From assembly GCA_032690845.1 (NCBI GenBank), contig CM064417.1, positions 13,298,501-13,362,500 of the forward strand: a stretch of 64,000 nucleotides of DNA. The letters are read 5' to 3'. Below are positions 53,886 through 64,000 of the stretch, piece by piece (the stretch's first letter is position 1; each line of letters opens with the position of its first letter). The position numbers were made by a program, and so were the translations under genes. Under the pieces are notes generated by a model, which was not told the DNA's origin, did no database searches, and saw nothing but the letters and a program-made list of their open reading frames with translations. This DNA is from Eleusine coracana subsp. coracana. Lineage: Eukaryota; Streptophyta; Magnoliopsida; Poales; Poaceae.

Positions 53886-55428
53886 TCATGTGATTTTTGA
53901 AAGGTCGAGAACACTTAGTTCTCCCCTTAGCTTGTTGTAGGTCTTCTCATCAAGTGGCTTTGTGAAGATATCCACCAATTGTTCATGAGTCCGCACACTC
54001 ACCAACTCAATATCCTTCTTCTCAACATGGTCCCTTATGAAGTAATACCTCACTTGTATATGCTTTACGTGACCATGATCTCTAGTTTTGAGAGTCATCT
54101 TGATTGTCGCCTCACTGTCACAATATATAACGTCATTTGAGTGTAGTTGGGGCCATAATCCGAGAGTGTTTGCCTCATATAGAGAAGTTGGGCACAACAC
54201 ACTCCCGCCGCGATGTACTCCGCTACGGCTGTAGATAGAGCTACTAAGTTTTTCTTCTTTGAACTCCAAGATACTAGAGATCTTCCAAGGAATTGGCAAC
54301 CTCCCGATGTACTCTTCCTATTCAACTTGCAACTCGTGAAGTCCGAATCCGAGTACCCAAGTAACTCAAAGCTTGTTCCTTTAGGATACCATAATCCCAT
54401 GGTAGGTGTGTAATTGAGGTATCTCAATATTCTCTTCACGGCCTTCAAGTGGGGCTCCTTTGGATTTGCTTGATAGCGTGCACACAAGCACACACTAAAC
54501 ATCATGTCTAGTCTTGAGGCGGTGAGATAGAGCAAAGAACCAATAATTGATCTATAGAGCTTAGGGTTTACCAGTTTTCCCTTTGCTTCATCATCCAAGG
54601 GTTTGCTTGTTGCCATAGGTGTATGCAAGGGCTTGCAATTTTGCATGTTGAATCTCTTGAGAAGGTCCTTGGTGTACTTCTCTTGGTAGATGAAATTCCC
54701 TTCCCTCAATTGCTTCACTTGAAAACCAAGGAACACATGCAACTCTCCAATCATTGACATTTGAAATTCCCTTGCCATCATTTCTCGGTACTCCTTATTG
54801 AACTTCTCATTGGTTGACCCATAGATGACATCATCCACATAGATTTGGCACACAAATAGGTCCCTCCCAACATGACTTGTGAATAAGGTGCTATCAATGC
54901 TTCTAATCTTAAAACTATTCTTAAGGAGGAAGTTATTCAAGTGTTCATACAATGCTCTTGGTGCTTACTTGAGGCCATAGAGAGCTTTCTTCAATTTGTA
55001 CACATGTCTTGGATGTTTAGGGTCCTCAAACTCCGAGGTTGTTCCACATAGACTTTCTCATTGATCTCTCCAATCAAGAAGACACTTTTGATATCCGCTT
55101 GATACAGCTTGAAGCCATTGTGTGATGCATAGGCAAGTAAGATCCAAATTGCTACAAGACAGGCCATGGGTGCAAATGTTTCTTCAAAGTCAACACCCAC
55201 CACTTGAGAATATCCCTTAGCCACTAGGTGAGCCTTGTTCTTGACAATTGCCCCTTTCTCATCTTGCTTGCTCTTGAAGACCCACTTGGTGCCAACCATA
55301 TTGTGATTCTTGGGCCTCTCAACCAATTTCCATACTTTACATCTCTTGAAGTTATTCAATTCTTCTTGCATAGCCATTACCCACTTATGATCATCCATAG
55401 CTTCATCAATAGTAGTGGGTTCAATCAT
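53886..55428 (-). pseudogene. Copia-3 reverse transcriptase and RNase H
   Basis: The RT start (55428-54991) has WVMAMQEELNNFKRCKVWKL, GTKWVFKSKQDEKG, HLVAKGYSQVVGVDFEETFA and LYQADIKSVFL. A stop and frame change near 54970 cut it at the ALYGLKQAP position. The 285-codon frame 54952-54095 resumes with YEHLNNFLLKN and the active site CQIYVDDVIYGSTN, then MIGELHVFLGFQVKQ, SLLYLTASRLDMMFSV and SDSDFTSCKLNRKSTSGG of RNase H. A frameshift near 54130 shifts the end into 54299-53886 (VRTHEQLVDIFTKPLDEKTY). A few changes make it inactive, though the RT catalytic residues survive. Confidence 0.92.
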
Positions 55429-55928
55429 GCAACATTTGCCTCTTCATCATTTCCTTCACTCATATAGTTGGGATTGTATTGATTTCTCCTTGTCCTAACA
55501 CCTTGAGATGGACTCTCAATGATCAAGTCACGTGAGTGATCCTTGTTGATGGCCTTGGGTCTAGGATGATGTTCTCTTGAGTGGAAGGAGCTCTTGGTGA
55601 AGTATCTTGTGCATCATGGATTGCTCACTCTCTTGAGATATGAGTGTCTTGGATTCTTAGTGAGGTGGGAGAATCACTCATATGCTTTGTTGTTTTGGAG
55701 CTAGAGCTTGGTGAGGATGTGGTGTTGTTGTGTGAAGAGCTTGGAGAAGTGGCTCGATGTGAAGTATGTGGGGAGGCTTAGGGCTCACTTCTCTCTTGGG
55801 TTCCCTCATGGGTAGGTGGATGCACTCTCAATGAATCTTGGGAGGGGCTAGTGGGAGAGGCAATGGCATCTTGGTTTGGTTCTTGCACCTCAGAGGAAGA
55901 GGTTGGTTGAGTTGGTGGAGTTGAGGGC
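55429..55928 (-). pseudogene. Copia-3 integrase-RT linker, cut by Copia-4
   Basis: Ser/Pro/Thr-rich sequence typical of the variable linker between copia integrase and RT (for example PSTPPTQPTSSSEVQEPNQD, about 55928-55870). Several stops. Copia-4 begins at 55929. Confidence 0.7.
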
Positions 55929-57407
55929 TGAAGAACCGAGAAGGTGACCAGAGGGGGAGGGGGGTGAATGGGATCAGCAGTGCTGATCTGGGTTCTGACC
56001 CACCGACAGTGCCAGTCTAGGCGATCGACAGTGTCGATCGACCCCCGACAGAATAGAAAACTATCGTGATTTTCCCTGAAATCTATCCGAGACTCAATCA
56101 AATGATCTCCAAAACGTGTGATTTTTAGACCAGCCAATCCTCAACACATCATGACCCTAATCCTAGAAGATCCACTCAATTGGCTTAAGGATTCATCATG
56201 AATTTGTGATCTTGTTCCAAGAACACCAAAAAGGGAAATTTTTAGAAATTCTTCAAATCGAAGGTGCTAGAGCTCTTGATTCGGTCAAGTACCCATGAAG
56301 GATTGTTCTAGCTCATCATAGCACTAAGGTTCCCCAAGACTTCCGCTCCAAAACTTGTCCAAAAGTGAGATAAAAAATTCCCACAAAAATAGCTCCGAAA
56401 ATAGAGAAAAAGAGAAATTCGGGATTTAGGGAGAGAGGAAGATCTTGAGCATGAAAATAATTCTCATATCATAGAAACATGCTTACAAGATCCATACATA
56501 CAAGGCTAGGAAGCCACCCTCTTGCTCCCACTATTTGGAAGAGAAAGAGATGTCTCTCACACACACTCTCCTCTCCTCTATTACATGAAGACCTCTCCTA
56601 GCACTTTGAATGAAGTCCTAACAAGGCTAATGGGAAGAGGCACCTCTCCCACCAGCTACACCTCTCCTTATATAGGCCTAGGGTTCAAGATAACTCTACC
56701 CTTGACCTATAACTCATTGCCACCTACCACCAGGGGCAAAACCATCCAACTCATTTTCCTTCGCTTGAGCGCCATCGAGCCCTTCACAACTTTGCTTCGC
56801 CTCGACGGAAGCTCGACGATGGTGCCACCTCCAATCGCCGCCACCGGTTTTGAGGCCCAAGCCGGGAAACGGCCTTGCATACCTCTCAAAGCGTGACTTT
56901 TTGATCTTGACACGTGCCACCTCGTCCCGTGATCTTCCTTATCGGCAAGTCTCTCCCGCCTCCGGTCCATTGGAAGTCTCTACTTGCACCGATGCCCGAT
57001 CACATTTGACTTGGTCAACCCCATCGTCTTGATCACCACCCATGATTTTGACGCTCAACCACGAAACCATCCATGCTTCTTGTCTTTCCACGTGTACGGT
57101 GTGGATCACTCTTGACTTCACCCGGCCTCCTGATCGTCCGGCCCCAAGTCTCCTACTTGTGCCCGATCCTCTCGCCATTGACCACCAAGTTGACTCCAGT
57201 GACCTACACATTATGAGACAAGCAAACACATTTCCCATCTCCTGCAAACTCTCCAACATCCTCACCAACTTCGATTAGTCAAAACCATGACATGCACAAA
57301 CTCATGCAATCCCTAGATTCTCGCATTTCAACTCAAACACCAACCCAACCAATGTCAATTACTCATCACATATTGCAAACCATGGCACATATCCACATGG
57401 TTTCTCA
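55929..57407 (-). repeat. Copia-4 3' LTR
   Basis: 1,479 bp, TGAAGAACCGAG to GGTTTCTCA on the plus strand, the same family as the solo LTR 31773-33367. A TATA-like box (CTTATATAGGC) lies at about 56668-56680. GATCGACAGTGTCGATC (about 56020-56036) is a near-perfect palindrome next to related CGACAGTG copies (55990-56050). Confidence 0.93.
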
Positions 57408-57424
57408 ATCTCCCCCTTGATGAG
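57408..57424 (-). other. Copia-4 polypurine tract
   Basis: On the minus strand CTCATCAAGGGGGAGAT ends directly at the LTR. Confidence 0.88.
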
Positions 57425-58805
57425 TACATTGACAACACCAAATGCACAAAGATTAGAAATTGAAATGCAAAGCCGAATAAGCACATCCAAATCTCCAAAC
57501 CCAAAGAAATGGTGACAAGTAGGTCATCTAGCAAAATAGGAATCGTAAAACCAAGTGTTGGCAAAGAAAGCGACTTGAGATGCAAAGAGTGTGAAAAGCG
57601 CAATAAAACGCTCAAGGACATGATATGCTCCCCCTCACTTGTGATAGGTCTCATGTAATGCAAAAAAAATCATTTTAAGTTTCTTAGCATTATTTGTGCA
57701 TGACCCACAACTTTCTCCCCCTTTGGCAGTGAACTCATCAAAGAGGCAAAAGAACAAACTAACATGCAAAACATGAAGATGCAAACCTAAGGAGCTTCAA
57801 TAATTATGCAGACAGGCATTTAACTATGCTAATAAAAAACATAGAGCCATGAAGTATAAAAGAAATAGCTCACCATCGTACAAAGACCAAAAATAGATAG
57901 CAAGACATAAACACAAAGAGATATACAAGCTAAGCAAAAAGATTGACTAGCTTAGATAGAATCAAATTTGCTCATCATGAGAAAACTGCCACCACATGTG
58001 TAAGTACTCCCATCCAAGGCAAAACAAGTATCAAGTGAATCAAAAGAAACTAGCCAGTCTCAATCTCAACCAAGGCAACAAGCAGTCATAGAAAATAAGC
58101 TCTACAAATTCTCACATATGCAACAGAGACTCATAAGAAAAGAGAAAAGCATTATTCTTATGTGATCCTCATGTATCTTCTAATCCATGCGGAGGGTCGC
58201 ACAACTTGGTACGGCAAACACCCCGAGGCTTCAAAGTACAATGTTTGGATTTACCATTTTTATGTTACTTCTAATCCATGCGGAGGGTCGCATGACTGGG
58301 TACGGCAAACACCCCGAGGCATCAAAGCACAATCAATTTATTTTGCAACTTAAAAGCATAAGGAAGAGCATGCCTTTGGGGCAAAAGGAACAAACGTTCC
58401 CACAATATTCCATCATGAGCTAAACATTTGGAAAGCCACATTTCGCAAATACCAGATGCCAAAGCCAAGATATCCTCTAGACTAGCCTCAACACAAGTCT
58501 TGACAAGGATAAAAGCAATTAAACACATGGTGAGCAAGTCTTAGCAAGATTGGTTCATAAGATTCACAAGAAGCTAAAGTTACCTTTAAGATTAGCAAGT
58601 TGCTCAAAAGAGGCTATAACAAGCGATCTAGAAAATCTAAGCATGAGAGATTACTATCACATCCACACAACCTAGCTCAAGCTCAATCATAGCAAAGAGA
58701 AATGCAAGAAAGCATAAGAATCAAAGCTTATCTACCAATGCATATATTACATATGAGATGCACTGCAAAAAGATAAGATACATATATACAAGAGAACACC
58801 AACTC
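57425..58805 (-). other. Copia-4 non-coding region with direct repeat and extra polypurine-like tracts
   Basis: CTCCCCCT-type tracts recur at about 57629, 57714 and 58803. A direct repeat of CTTCTAATCCATGCGGAGGG with GGTACGGCAAACACCCCGAG occurs at about 58177-58229 and 58266-58318. No gene is supported. Confidence 0.7.
58177..58318. repeat. Two-copy direct repeat in Copia-4 non-coding region
   Basis: A unit of about 53 bp (CTTCTAATCCATGCGGAGGG ... CACCCCGAGG) repeats after 89 bp with few differences. Confidence 0.85.
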
Positions 58806-58809
58806 CCCC

Positions 58810-60260
58810 TTAAATGATGCCATAAGGATGGCAAACACCAAGCTCCCCCCCCCCCCCCCCCCCCCGAAGAAAAGCGAATCGCGAAGCATCTAGGGGCTTG
58901 GTAAGGATATCAACCAATCGGTGTTTAGTGTCAATGTATTGGAGCTCAACATCTCCTTTCGCAACATTATCTCTCAGGAAGTGGAATCTCACATTTATGT
59001 GTTTGTCCTTACCATGTAGGACTGGGTTCTTGGCTAAGCATATGGCACTGGAGTTATCACACATGAGTGGAACACCCTTAAAGGTTAACCCATAGTCTCT
59101 CATGGTGGATACTATCCATAGAATTCGTGAGCAGCAGCAACATACTTAGCCTCTATGGTGGATTGGGCTACACTCGACTGCTTACGAGAAGACCAATAGA
59201 TCAAAGAAATACCCAAGAAATGGCAAGTACCAGAAGTGCTCTTTCTATCAATTCTATATCCATCAAAGACCGCATCCGAATACCCAATGAGATCAAGAGA
59301 TGAAGATGCGGAGTACCAAAGACCAAACTCAAGGGTGTATTTGAGATACCTGAAGATGCGCTTGACAGCCTTGCGATGAGTCACCCTTGGGGAAGCCTGA
59401 AAGCAAGCACAAAGACACACTGCAAAGTGTATGTCAGGTCTTGTCATTGTTAGGTACAAGAGGGAGCCAATCATGCTCTTGTACTCCCTTTGGCCACCGC
59501 TTCGCAGTCTTTGTCAGGGTCAAGTGTCGTTGTTGTGGACATTGGTGTTGACAACAGCTTTACATTGACCATGTCGAACTTCTTCAACAGCTCTTGTAAT
59601 TGGCTTGATGTATGAAGGTGCCTTCCTTGCACTGCTTGATTTGAAGTCCAAGAAAGAAGGTGAGCTCACCCATCATCGACATCTGAAATTCACTTTCCAA
59701 GCTTCCTGAAATCTAGACACAACAGCATGAGAGGAACCTCCAAAGATGATATCATCCACATAAATCTGAACCATTAGAAAGTCATTGCCATGCTTTACAG
59801 TGAACAAGGTTTTGTCGACACACCCCATGACATACCCGCACTCTAGCAAGAAGGTCTTAAGCCTAGCATACCATGTCCTAGGTGCTTGCTTTAGACCGTA
59901 CAAAGCCTTTTAAAGCTTGTACACACGATTTGGGTATTTGTGGTGCTCAAAGCCAGGTGGTTGTGAACAAACCTCTTCCTCTATGAAACCATTTATGAAA
60001 GCACTCTTGACATCCATTTGGTAGAGTCTAATGCCCTTAGAGGCAGCAAATGCAAGCAAGATCCTAATGGCTTCTATGCGTGCAACAGGAGCAAAGGTTT
60101 TCCCATAGTCTAAGCCCTCCACTTGACTAAAACCCTGGGCAACAAGCCTAGCCTTGTTTGTAACAACCTCACCATCTTCTCCATGCTTGTTTTTGAAAAC
60201 CCACTTGGTTTCTATGATATTGACACCAACAGGAGGCTCTACTAGGGTTCACACTTTGTT
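58810..60260 (-). pseudogene. Copia-4 reverse transcriptase and RNase H
   Basis: RT pieces in order: WVFKNKHGEDGEVV with stops before it, then ARLVAQGFSQVEGLDYGKTF, ASKGIRLYQMDVKSAFING (60122-59910), YGLKQAPRTWYARLKTFLLE and the active site VQIYVDDIIFGGSS (59903-59673). A frameshifted stretch (59670-59480) follows. The connection and RNase H begin with MIGSLLYLTMTRPDIHFAVC and YSDAVFDGYRIDRKSTSGTC (59474-59112). After another shift, PLMCDNSSAICLAKNPVLHG and RLVDILTKPLDASRFAFLRG (59103-58866) lead into a C21 tract (58845-58865, G on the coding strand) and GELGVCHP. Catalytic YVDD is intact. Confidence 0.93.
58845..58865. repeat. Run of 21 C (G on coding strand) at the end of Copia-4 pol
   Basis: It expands the FLRGELG position of RNase H, where related elements have only a short purine run. 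Confidence 0.95.
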
Positions 60261-60263
60261 TCT

Positions 60264-61600
60264 CTAAAAGTTTTCCAACTCCTCATGCATGGCATTAACC
60301 CAATGTTCATCAGATAATACGTGTCTAACATCTCGAGGTTCAAAGGTGGCAACAAAGAGAGAATTAGTAAAGTAGGCAAGATGTGCGGACCTTGACCTTG
60401 TTGTCCTCTCATAGAGATTACCAATCATCTGTTGAGATGGATGTTGATGCTGAATGTGGTGAGGAGCCTCTCTCTCAGAGCGTACCTCCCCCTCAATCAT
60501 AGCTGGAGCTGGCTCAATAGCTGCTGAGGTCGATGTAGAAGCTTCTGGACCCTTTGCTGGAGTTGTGGAAGCAGCAGGAACAAGCTCAGATGTGGGATGG
60601 AATGACTCATCATCGTCATCATCCAAGCCCCGTAGGTCCTCTTCTACAAAGATACTCTCCACCATCTCACTGTTACCAGCAGTCTCAACCACATTGCTTG
60701 TACAAGAGTTTGATTCTTCAAAGGTGACATCACAAGACTCTACGATGGTGTTAGTTTCCAAATTCAAAACTCTGTAAGAATGGCCATGAAGGGTGTAGCC
60801 AAGAAAGATGCCATCGGAAGATCTTGAATCAAACTTATCAAGATTGCCATGCTTGAGAATAAAGCACTTGCAACCAAAAGCGAGCAAATGAGAAATAGAT
60901 GGCTTCCTCCCAAAGTATAGCTTATAAGAAGTCACATTAATAATTGAGCGCAAGAAAACCCGATTGGAAACATAGCAAGTAGTGCTAATGGCCTCAGCCC
61001 AGAACCGCCTCAGAGTCCAATGCTCATCAAGCATCGTGTGGACCATTTCCTCCAATGTTCTGTTCTTTCTTTCAACCACACCATTCTACTGAGGGACACG
61101 AGGTGCTGAAAACTGATGCTCAATATCATGCTCAAGGTAGAAAGCATCAAAGGAGGAGTTCTTGAACTCGGTGGCATTATCACTACGAATTGCTCGTAAT
61201 GCACCAGGAAGTTCCTTGAACAACCTCAAAGCTAAGCTCTAAAAGTGATGAAACACTTCATCCTTGCTCTTAAGAAAGTAAACCCAAGAGTAGCAAGAGT
61301 AGTCATCAACAATCACAAGAACATACCACTTCCCACCCGCCGAACGAACCCGAGAAGGACCAACAGTGTCCATATGAAGCAGCTCTCCAGGGCGATCAGT
61401 CATCACCAAATTGATTGGTGGATGAGAAGCGGCAATCATTTTCTCATGATGACAAGGAGCACAAACCAAATCCTTATCAAACTTAAGCTTAGGCAATCCT
61501 CGGATCAAACCTAGGCCACTCAAGCGACAAAGCAAGTCAAAGCTCATGTGACCTAGTCTCCTATGCCATTTCTAGAGCTTAGAAGAAGACTGAGCAAACA
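60264..61600 (-). pseudogene. Copia-4 pre-integrase, integrase and linker
   Basis: WHRRLGHMSFDLLCRLSGLG with CAPCHHEKM (about 61575-61430) is the zinc-binding pre-integrase region. The catalytic core reads LLHMDTVGPSRVRSAGG (first Asp), RSDNATEFKN (second Asp, about 61190) and NGVVERKNRTLEEMVHTML (Glu, about 61080). Stops at 61239 and near 61088 split it. From 61079 it is open to 60264 (271 codons), covering the C-terminal part (SISHLLAFGCKCFILKHGNL, DGIFLGYTLHGHSYRVLNLE), an acidic linker with a run of Asp, and the first RT residues (HWVNAMHEELENF). All three catalytic residues are present. Confidence 0.93.
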
Positions 61601-61745
61601 AGCACTTGTGAGAACCAGGAGAGACAGCAAAATCAGCCTGAAAAACCTTTCCAATGCTAGAAATCCAACAAACCAAAGAGCCATTCAAATCAAGAACACG
61701 AGAAGCATTTTTCTTAAAACACACTTCCAAACCAACATCAAGCAA

Positions 61746-61990
61746 CTAAGAGACAAAGAGGAGATTGTACTTGAGATGCTCAACCAAACCAACATCCTTG
61801 AAAGTGAATTTTTCATTTACCTTTACCGCGCCTCTTGCCTTCACTCTCCCTCTCATGTCATCTCCAAAGTTCACATACTCCCAGCGCTTCAAGAGAGTGA
61901 GGCTGGAGAACCACTTTGCATCTCCGGTCATGTGGCGCGAACACCCGGAGTCCATCAACCATTTGTTCTCTAGGCCTCCACCTGCTGCCT
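61746..61990 (-). pseudogene. Copia-4 aspartic protease
   Basis: WLMDSGCSRHMTGDAKWFSS then YVNFGDDMRGRVKARGAVKV and KDVGLVEHLKYNLLFVS. DSGCSRHMTG is the standard copia protease active site. A stop after LLFVS separates it from the pre-integrase region. Processing of gag-pol is its role. Confidence 0.92.
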
Positions 61991-62318
61991 ACAAAGAACG
62001 AGAAGGAAAGAGCGACGACTCAGTGCTGGGGTTAGAAAGAAAACTCTTGGGAAGCCAGCACTGAATCACATGACCTGCAAGGGTTATCACAGTTCTTTGC
62101 ACATTACCAGTCGAACGCGTAGGACGAGTACCACGATTGGGAAAGCATGGCTTGTCAAAGCGTCTCGACTCAAACCTAGGTTTGTGAGGATAGAAATCAT
62201 CTGTGTGAAAGCCAAATCCATACGAGCAATGCTCACCACGATGGGGAAAACATGGGGCACCAAAGCGCTGCTGAGCAAAGCCTCTGTTTTATGAATTAAA
62301 GCCATATGTGGAATGACC

Positions 62319-62507
62319 CTATCCACGATAGGCATGAGAAAAAGAGCAAGGCTGAAAACCAACAAAATCATCATGATGCACATTCCTAGTTAATTGAGCT
62401 TGCATACTCTCTATTCTCTTACGCCTATAACAGTATTCATCCAAGTGACCCTTACGACCATAGAACATGCAAATGTAGACACTCTCATGTTTAGGCTTAG
62501 CTTGCAC
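62319..62507 (-). pseudogene. Copia-4 C-terminal gag zinc knuckle
   Basis: CMFYGRKGHLDEYCYRRKR: related Sirevirus proteins have CTFCGRKGHLDEFCFRRKR, so the second Cys is Tyr here and zinc binding is probably lost. A stop near 62571 separates it from the coiled-coil gag. Confidence 0.85.
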
Positions 62508-62573
62508 AGTGGGTTTGGGTTTTGTCTTCTCGGCTTGCTTTAGGTTGAAGGGGGGATTGGGGTTAGGTGGGTA

Positions 62574-63341
62574 CTATGTGTCAGTGGGTTTGATGGACTG
62601 TTCCTCATCCTTGTAGCTAGAGCTAGGCACAAACTTACCCACATTCTCACTCTCCTTGTCACCCCTCTCAAATCCCAAGCCCAAGTTGTAGGTTGACCTA
62701 CTGGCACTTTCTTTGACTCTTGCCAGGTCACTCTCAATCTTTTCCCCACTCACTAGGGTTCTTTGGAGACGAGAGATGAGATAGTCATTTTCTTGGGTTA
62801 GGATTTTGTTTTCCTCTCTAGAGATTGCAAGCTTATCCTTAAGAGAGCCACACACTACACATGGTGGTGGGAGAACTTTAGAGCGAGTCTCATCTAGCAG
62901 CATGGACTCGAGCTCTTTGACTTTGAGGGTTCGAGCTTCCAACTCATTAGTGAGCTTGGGGCACTTCTGGCATGCACCCAAAAGAGTTGGTCTAGCTTTA
63001 AATTCATCGAGCTCTTTAAGGGCACTCTCAAGCTGACTAGCAACTTGAGCATGGACACTTTCCCTCTGACTGAGTTTATTCATCACAACTTGACAAGATT
63101 CACACTCAACATCAGCATTTTTAGCAAGCTTGGACCTAAGTGAAGTAATCTCATACTCAGCACTCTCCAACTTAGACTTAAACTTTGTGTTCCCATGAAC
63201 AGTGTTGCGAAGCTTATCATCTTGCATGAGCAAAATATCGCGCAAATGATCAAGTTCAGAAGAGAGCTCATCAAGAGTAAGAGGTACCTTGCTTGTGTCG
63301 GAGTCGGAGCTAGAGTCGGTGTCGTGATTGTTCTTTGCCAT
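62574..63341 (-). CDS. Copia-4 gag, coiled-coil region, open frame
   Basis: 255 open codons. DTDSSSDSDTSKVPLTLDEL leads into a long heptad-rich region (LRDILLMQDDKLRNTVHGNT, LESAEYEITSLRSKLAKNAD, LESALKELDEF, LEARTLKVKELESMLLDE), with Cys pairs CESC, CQKC and CVVC at regular intervals. Long coiled coils in gag are a Sirevirus feature and may mediate protein contacts. A stop at 63378 separates it from the upstream gag; downstream it ends at 62574 after EEQSIKPTDT. Confidence 0.8.
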   Translation of the reverse strand: MAKNNHDTDSSSDSDTSKVPLTLDELSSELDHLRDILLMQDDKLRNTVHGNTKFKSKLESAEYEITSLRSKLAKNADVECESCQVVMNKLSQRESVHAQVASQLESALKELDEFKARPTLLGACQKCPKLTNELEARTLKVKELESMLLDETRSKVLPPPCVVCGSLKDKLAISREENKILTQENDYLISRLQRTLVSGEKIESDLARVKESASRSTYNLGLGFERGDKESENVGKFVPSSSYKDEEQSIKPTDT

Positions 63342-63377
63342 AAACCAAAGCCCGGTGAAGTTGTCCTTCCTCTTGAC

Positions 63378-63983
63378 TCATGGCTTTTCAACCTCCTCCT
63401 CCAAGCTTGTAAGGCCATCGCTTGATGTGAGGTCGATGTCGCTCAAGGCGGCAACGTAGGCGCATGCAATGGCCTTGGCGAACTTCTTGGAGTTCTTTCC
63501 TTTCTTGTAGAAGCGGCTCTTCTTCTGCTTGAAATCTTCAGTATTGTTGTCATGGTACCCGACCTTGTTCTTCTTCTTGGGGTAGTCAGCGATGAAGTGC
63601 CCAGGGTCACTACACTCGAAGCAGGTTCTTGAACCACCTCCTCTTTTCTCCTTCTGATTGTTGTAGAACTTCCTGAACTTCCTTGTGAGAAAGGATAGCT
63701 CCTCGTCGGGAATGCACTCCATCTGTTCATCGAAAGCTGTAACAAGAGAAGAGAGAGAAAACTCCCAAGAAGACTTGTCAAGTGAGGGGTTAGTTCCATA
63801 AGAAGCACCACTGTGACTACCCTTTTGAGAGCTAGAAAGCAAAGCCATGCTAGAGGCAGGATTAGCAAGATTAGGATGAGACTTTCTAGATAGTTCATGA
63901 GATTTTAGCTTGCTATACAGCTGTTCACAGTTCAGGGTATTGAAATCAGCAGTTTCTTCTAGTGTAGCAATCTTAACCCCCAA
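63378..63983 (-). CDS. Copia-4 gag, first zinc knuckle region (partial)
   Basis: 201 open codons, but the true gag start lies beyond the window. MGVKIATLEETADFNTLNCE then LYSKLKSHELSRKSHPNLAN and ELSFLTRKFRKFYNNQKEKR lead to the zinc knuckle CFECSDPGHFIADYPKKKNK, where the usual last Cys (DCP) is Tyr (DYP). A Lys-rich segment (KQKKSRFYKKGKNSKKFAKA) follows. The stop at 63378 is probably a mutation, since gag continues in the next segment. Confidence 0.85.
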   Translation of the reverse strand: MGVKIATLEETADFNTLNCEQLYSKLKSHELSRKSHPNLANPASSMALLSSSQKGSHSGASYGTNPSLDKSSWEFSLSSLVTAFDEQMECIPDEELSFLTRKFRKFYNNQKEKRGGGSRTCFECSDPGHFIADYPKKKNKVGYHDNNTEDFKQKKSRFYKKGKNSKKFAKAIACAYVAALSDIDLTSSDGLTSLEEEVEKP

Positions 63984-64000
63984 GTATTTTCATCAAGTAA

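Larger units (their letters stand above)
50768..55928 (-). mobile_element. Copia-3, Sirevirus-type retrotransposon, 3' part (minus strand)
   Basis: The 3' LTR (50768-52672) abuts a polypurine tract (52673-52695). A non-coding region of about 1.2 kb, RNase H and reverse transcriptase (53886-55428) follow on the minus strand. Copia-4 enters at 55929, in the linker between integrase and RT. The integrase, gag and 5' LTR lie outside the window. Candidate left target duplication is TCATG (50763-50767). The long LTR with palindromic CCGGAC/GTCCGG motifs and the repeated polypurine-like tracts are Sirevirus traits. Confidence 0.9.
55929..64000 (-). mobile_element. Copia-4, Sirevirus-type retrotransposon, runs off right edge
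   Basis: The 3' LTR (55929-57407), polypurine tract, non-coding region, RNase H, RT, integrase, protease, zinc knuckle and gag follow in order on the minus strand. The gag start and 5' LTR lie beyond 64000. Integrase motifs (LHMDTVGPSRVRSAGGKW) and the long coiled-coil gag are typical of Sireviruses such as maize Opie and Ji (from memory). Stops separate most domains, so this copy is dead. It is inserted in Copia-3; the left flank is AGGGC (55924-55928), whose partner is outside the window. Confidence 0.93.

Noticed and set aside
55778..56137. 119-codon minus-strand frame
   Set aside because: It crosses from the Copia-4 LTR into the Copia-3 linker at 55929, so it is a chance fusion.
1..64000. 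tRNA, rRNA or intact host protein-coding genes
   Set aside because: None recognised by eye on either strand; the only tRNA-related sequences are retrotransposon primer-binding sites.

Overview
This window is nuclear DNA of a grass, probably a panicoid. That is an inference from the transposon families: Sirevirus-type copia elements, a grass-type L1 LINE, CACTA elements with repeated ACTCGGCA or AGCGGCGG subterminal motifs, a Stowaway/mariner terminus (CTCCCTCCGG) and a small Helitron with a CTAG end. There are no prokaryotic features and no intact host gene. By my boundaries about 93% of the window is transposable element. The rest is four short unassigned stretches and the last exon of a PTI1-like protein kinase gene (35439-35540).

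Layout, left to right. 1-666 is a long foldback repeat. 710-1892 is a small CACTA element (A). 2453-8242 is a decayed, once autonomous-type CACTA element (B) with a TNP2 transposase and a Ulp1-like protease gene on the minus strand. 8347-35089 is one LINE of about 6.0 kb, bounded by a 17-bp target duplication (8330-8346, 35090-35106). Five later insertions split it into six pieces: CACTA C (11731-12695), a Helitron (13175-15142), CACTA D (15360-18956), Copia-1 (20575-27737) and Copia-2 (27781-34805). Copia-2 itself holds a Sirevirus solo LTR (31773-33367) and a hAT-like element (33611-34172). In most cases, removing the insert and one target duplication restores the interrupted reading frame, which supports the boundaries.

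35107-37545 is the only sizeable host-like interval. 37546-42684 is a mariner-like element flanked by TA. It has a decayed DD39D transposase on the minus strand, an unrecognised spliced gene on the plus strand and a CACTA element (E, 37586-39302) 40 bp inside its left end. 42685-44195 is unassigned. 44196-49483 is CACTA F, split by a Ty3/gypsy element (45030-49373). That element has two 901-bp LTRs and lacks reverse transcriptase, but keeps one long frame broken by a single stop codon. 49484-50767 is part of a Sirevirus-type LTR, cut by Copia-3 (minus strand, from 50768). Copia-3 is in turn interrupted at 55929 by Copia-4 (minus strand), which runs off the right edge.

The elements do not form a pathway; the window is a record of successive insertions. 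The LINE came before everything inside it, Copia-2 before its solo LTR and hAT element, the mariner before CACTA E, CACTA F before the gypsy element, and Copia-3 before Copia-4. Nearly all coding regions carry stop codons or frameshifts. The least decayed is the non-autonomous gypsy frame; the least explained is the Cys-rich, coiled-coil gene inside the mariner element.
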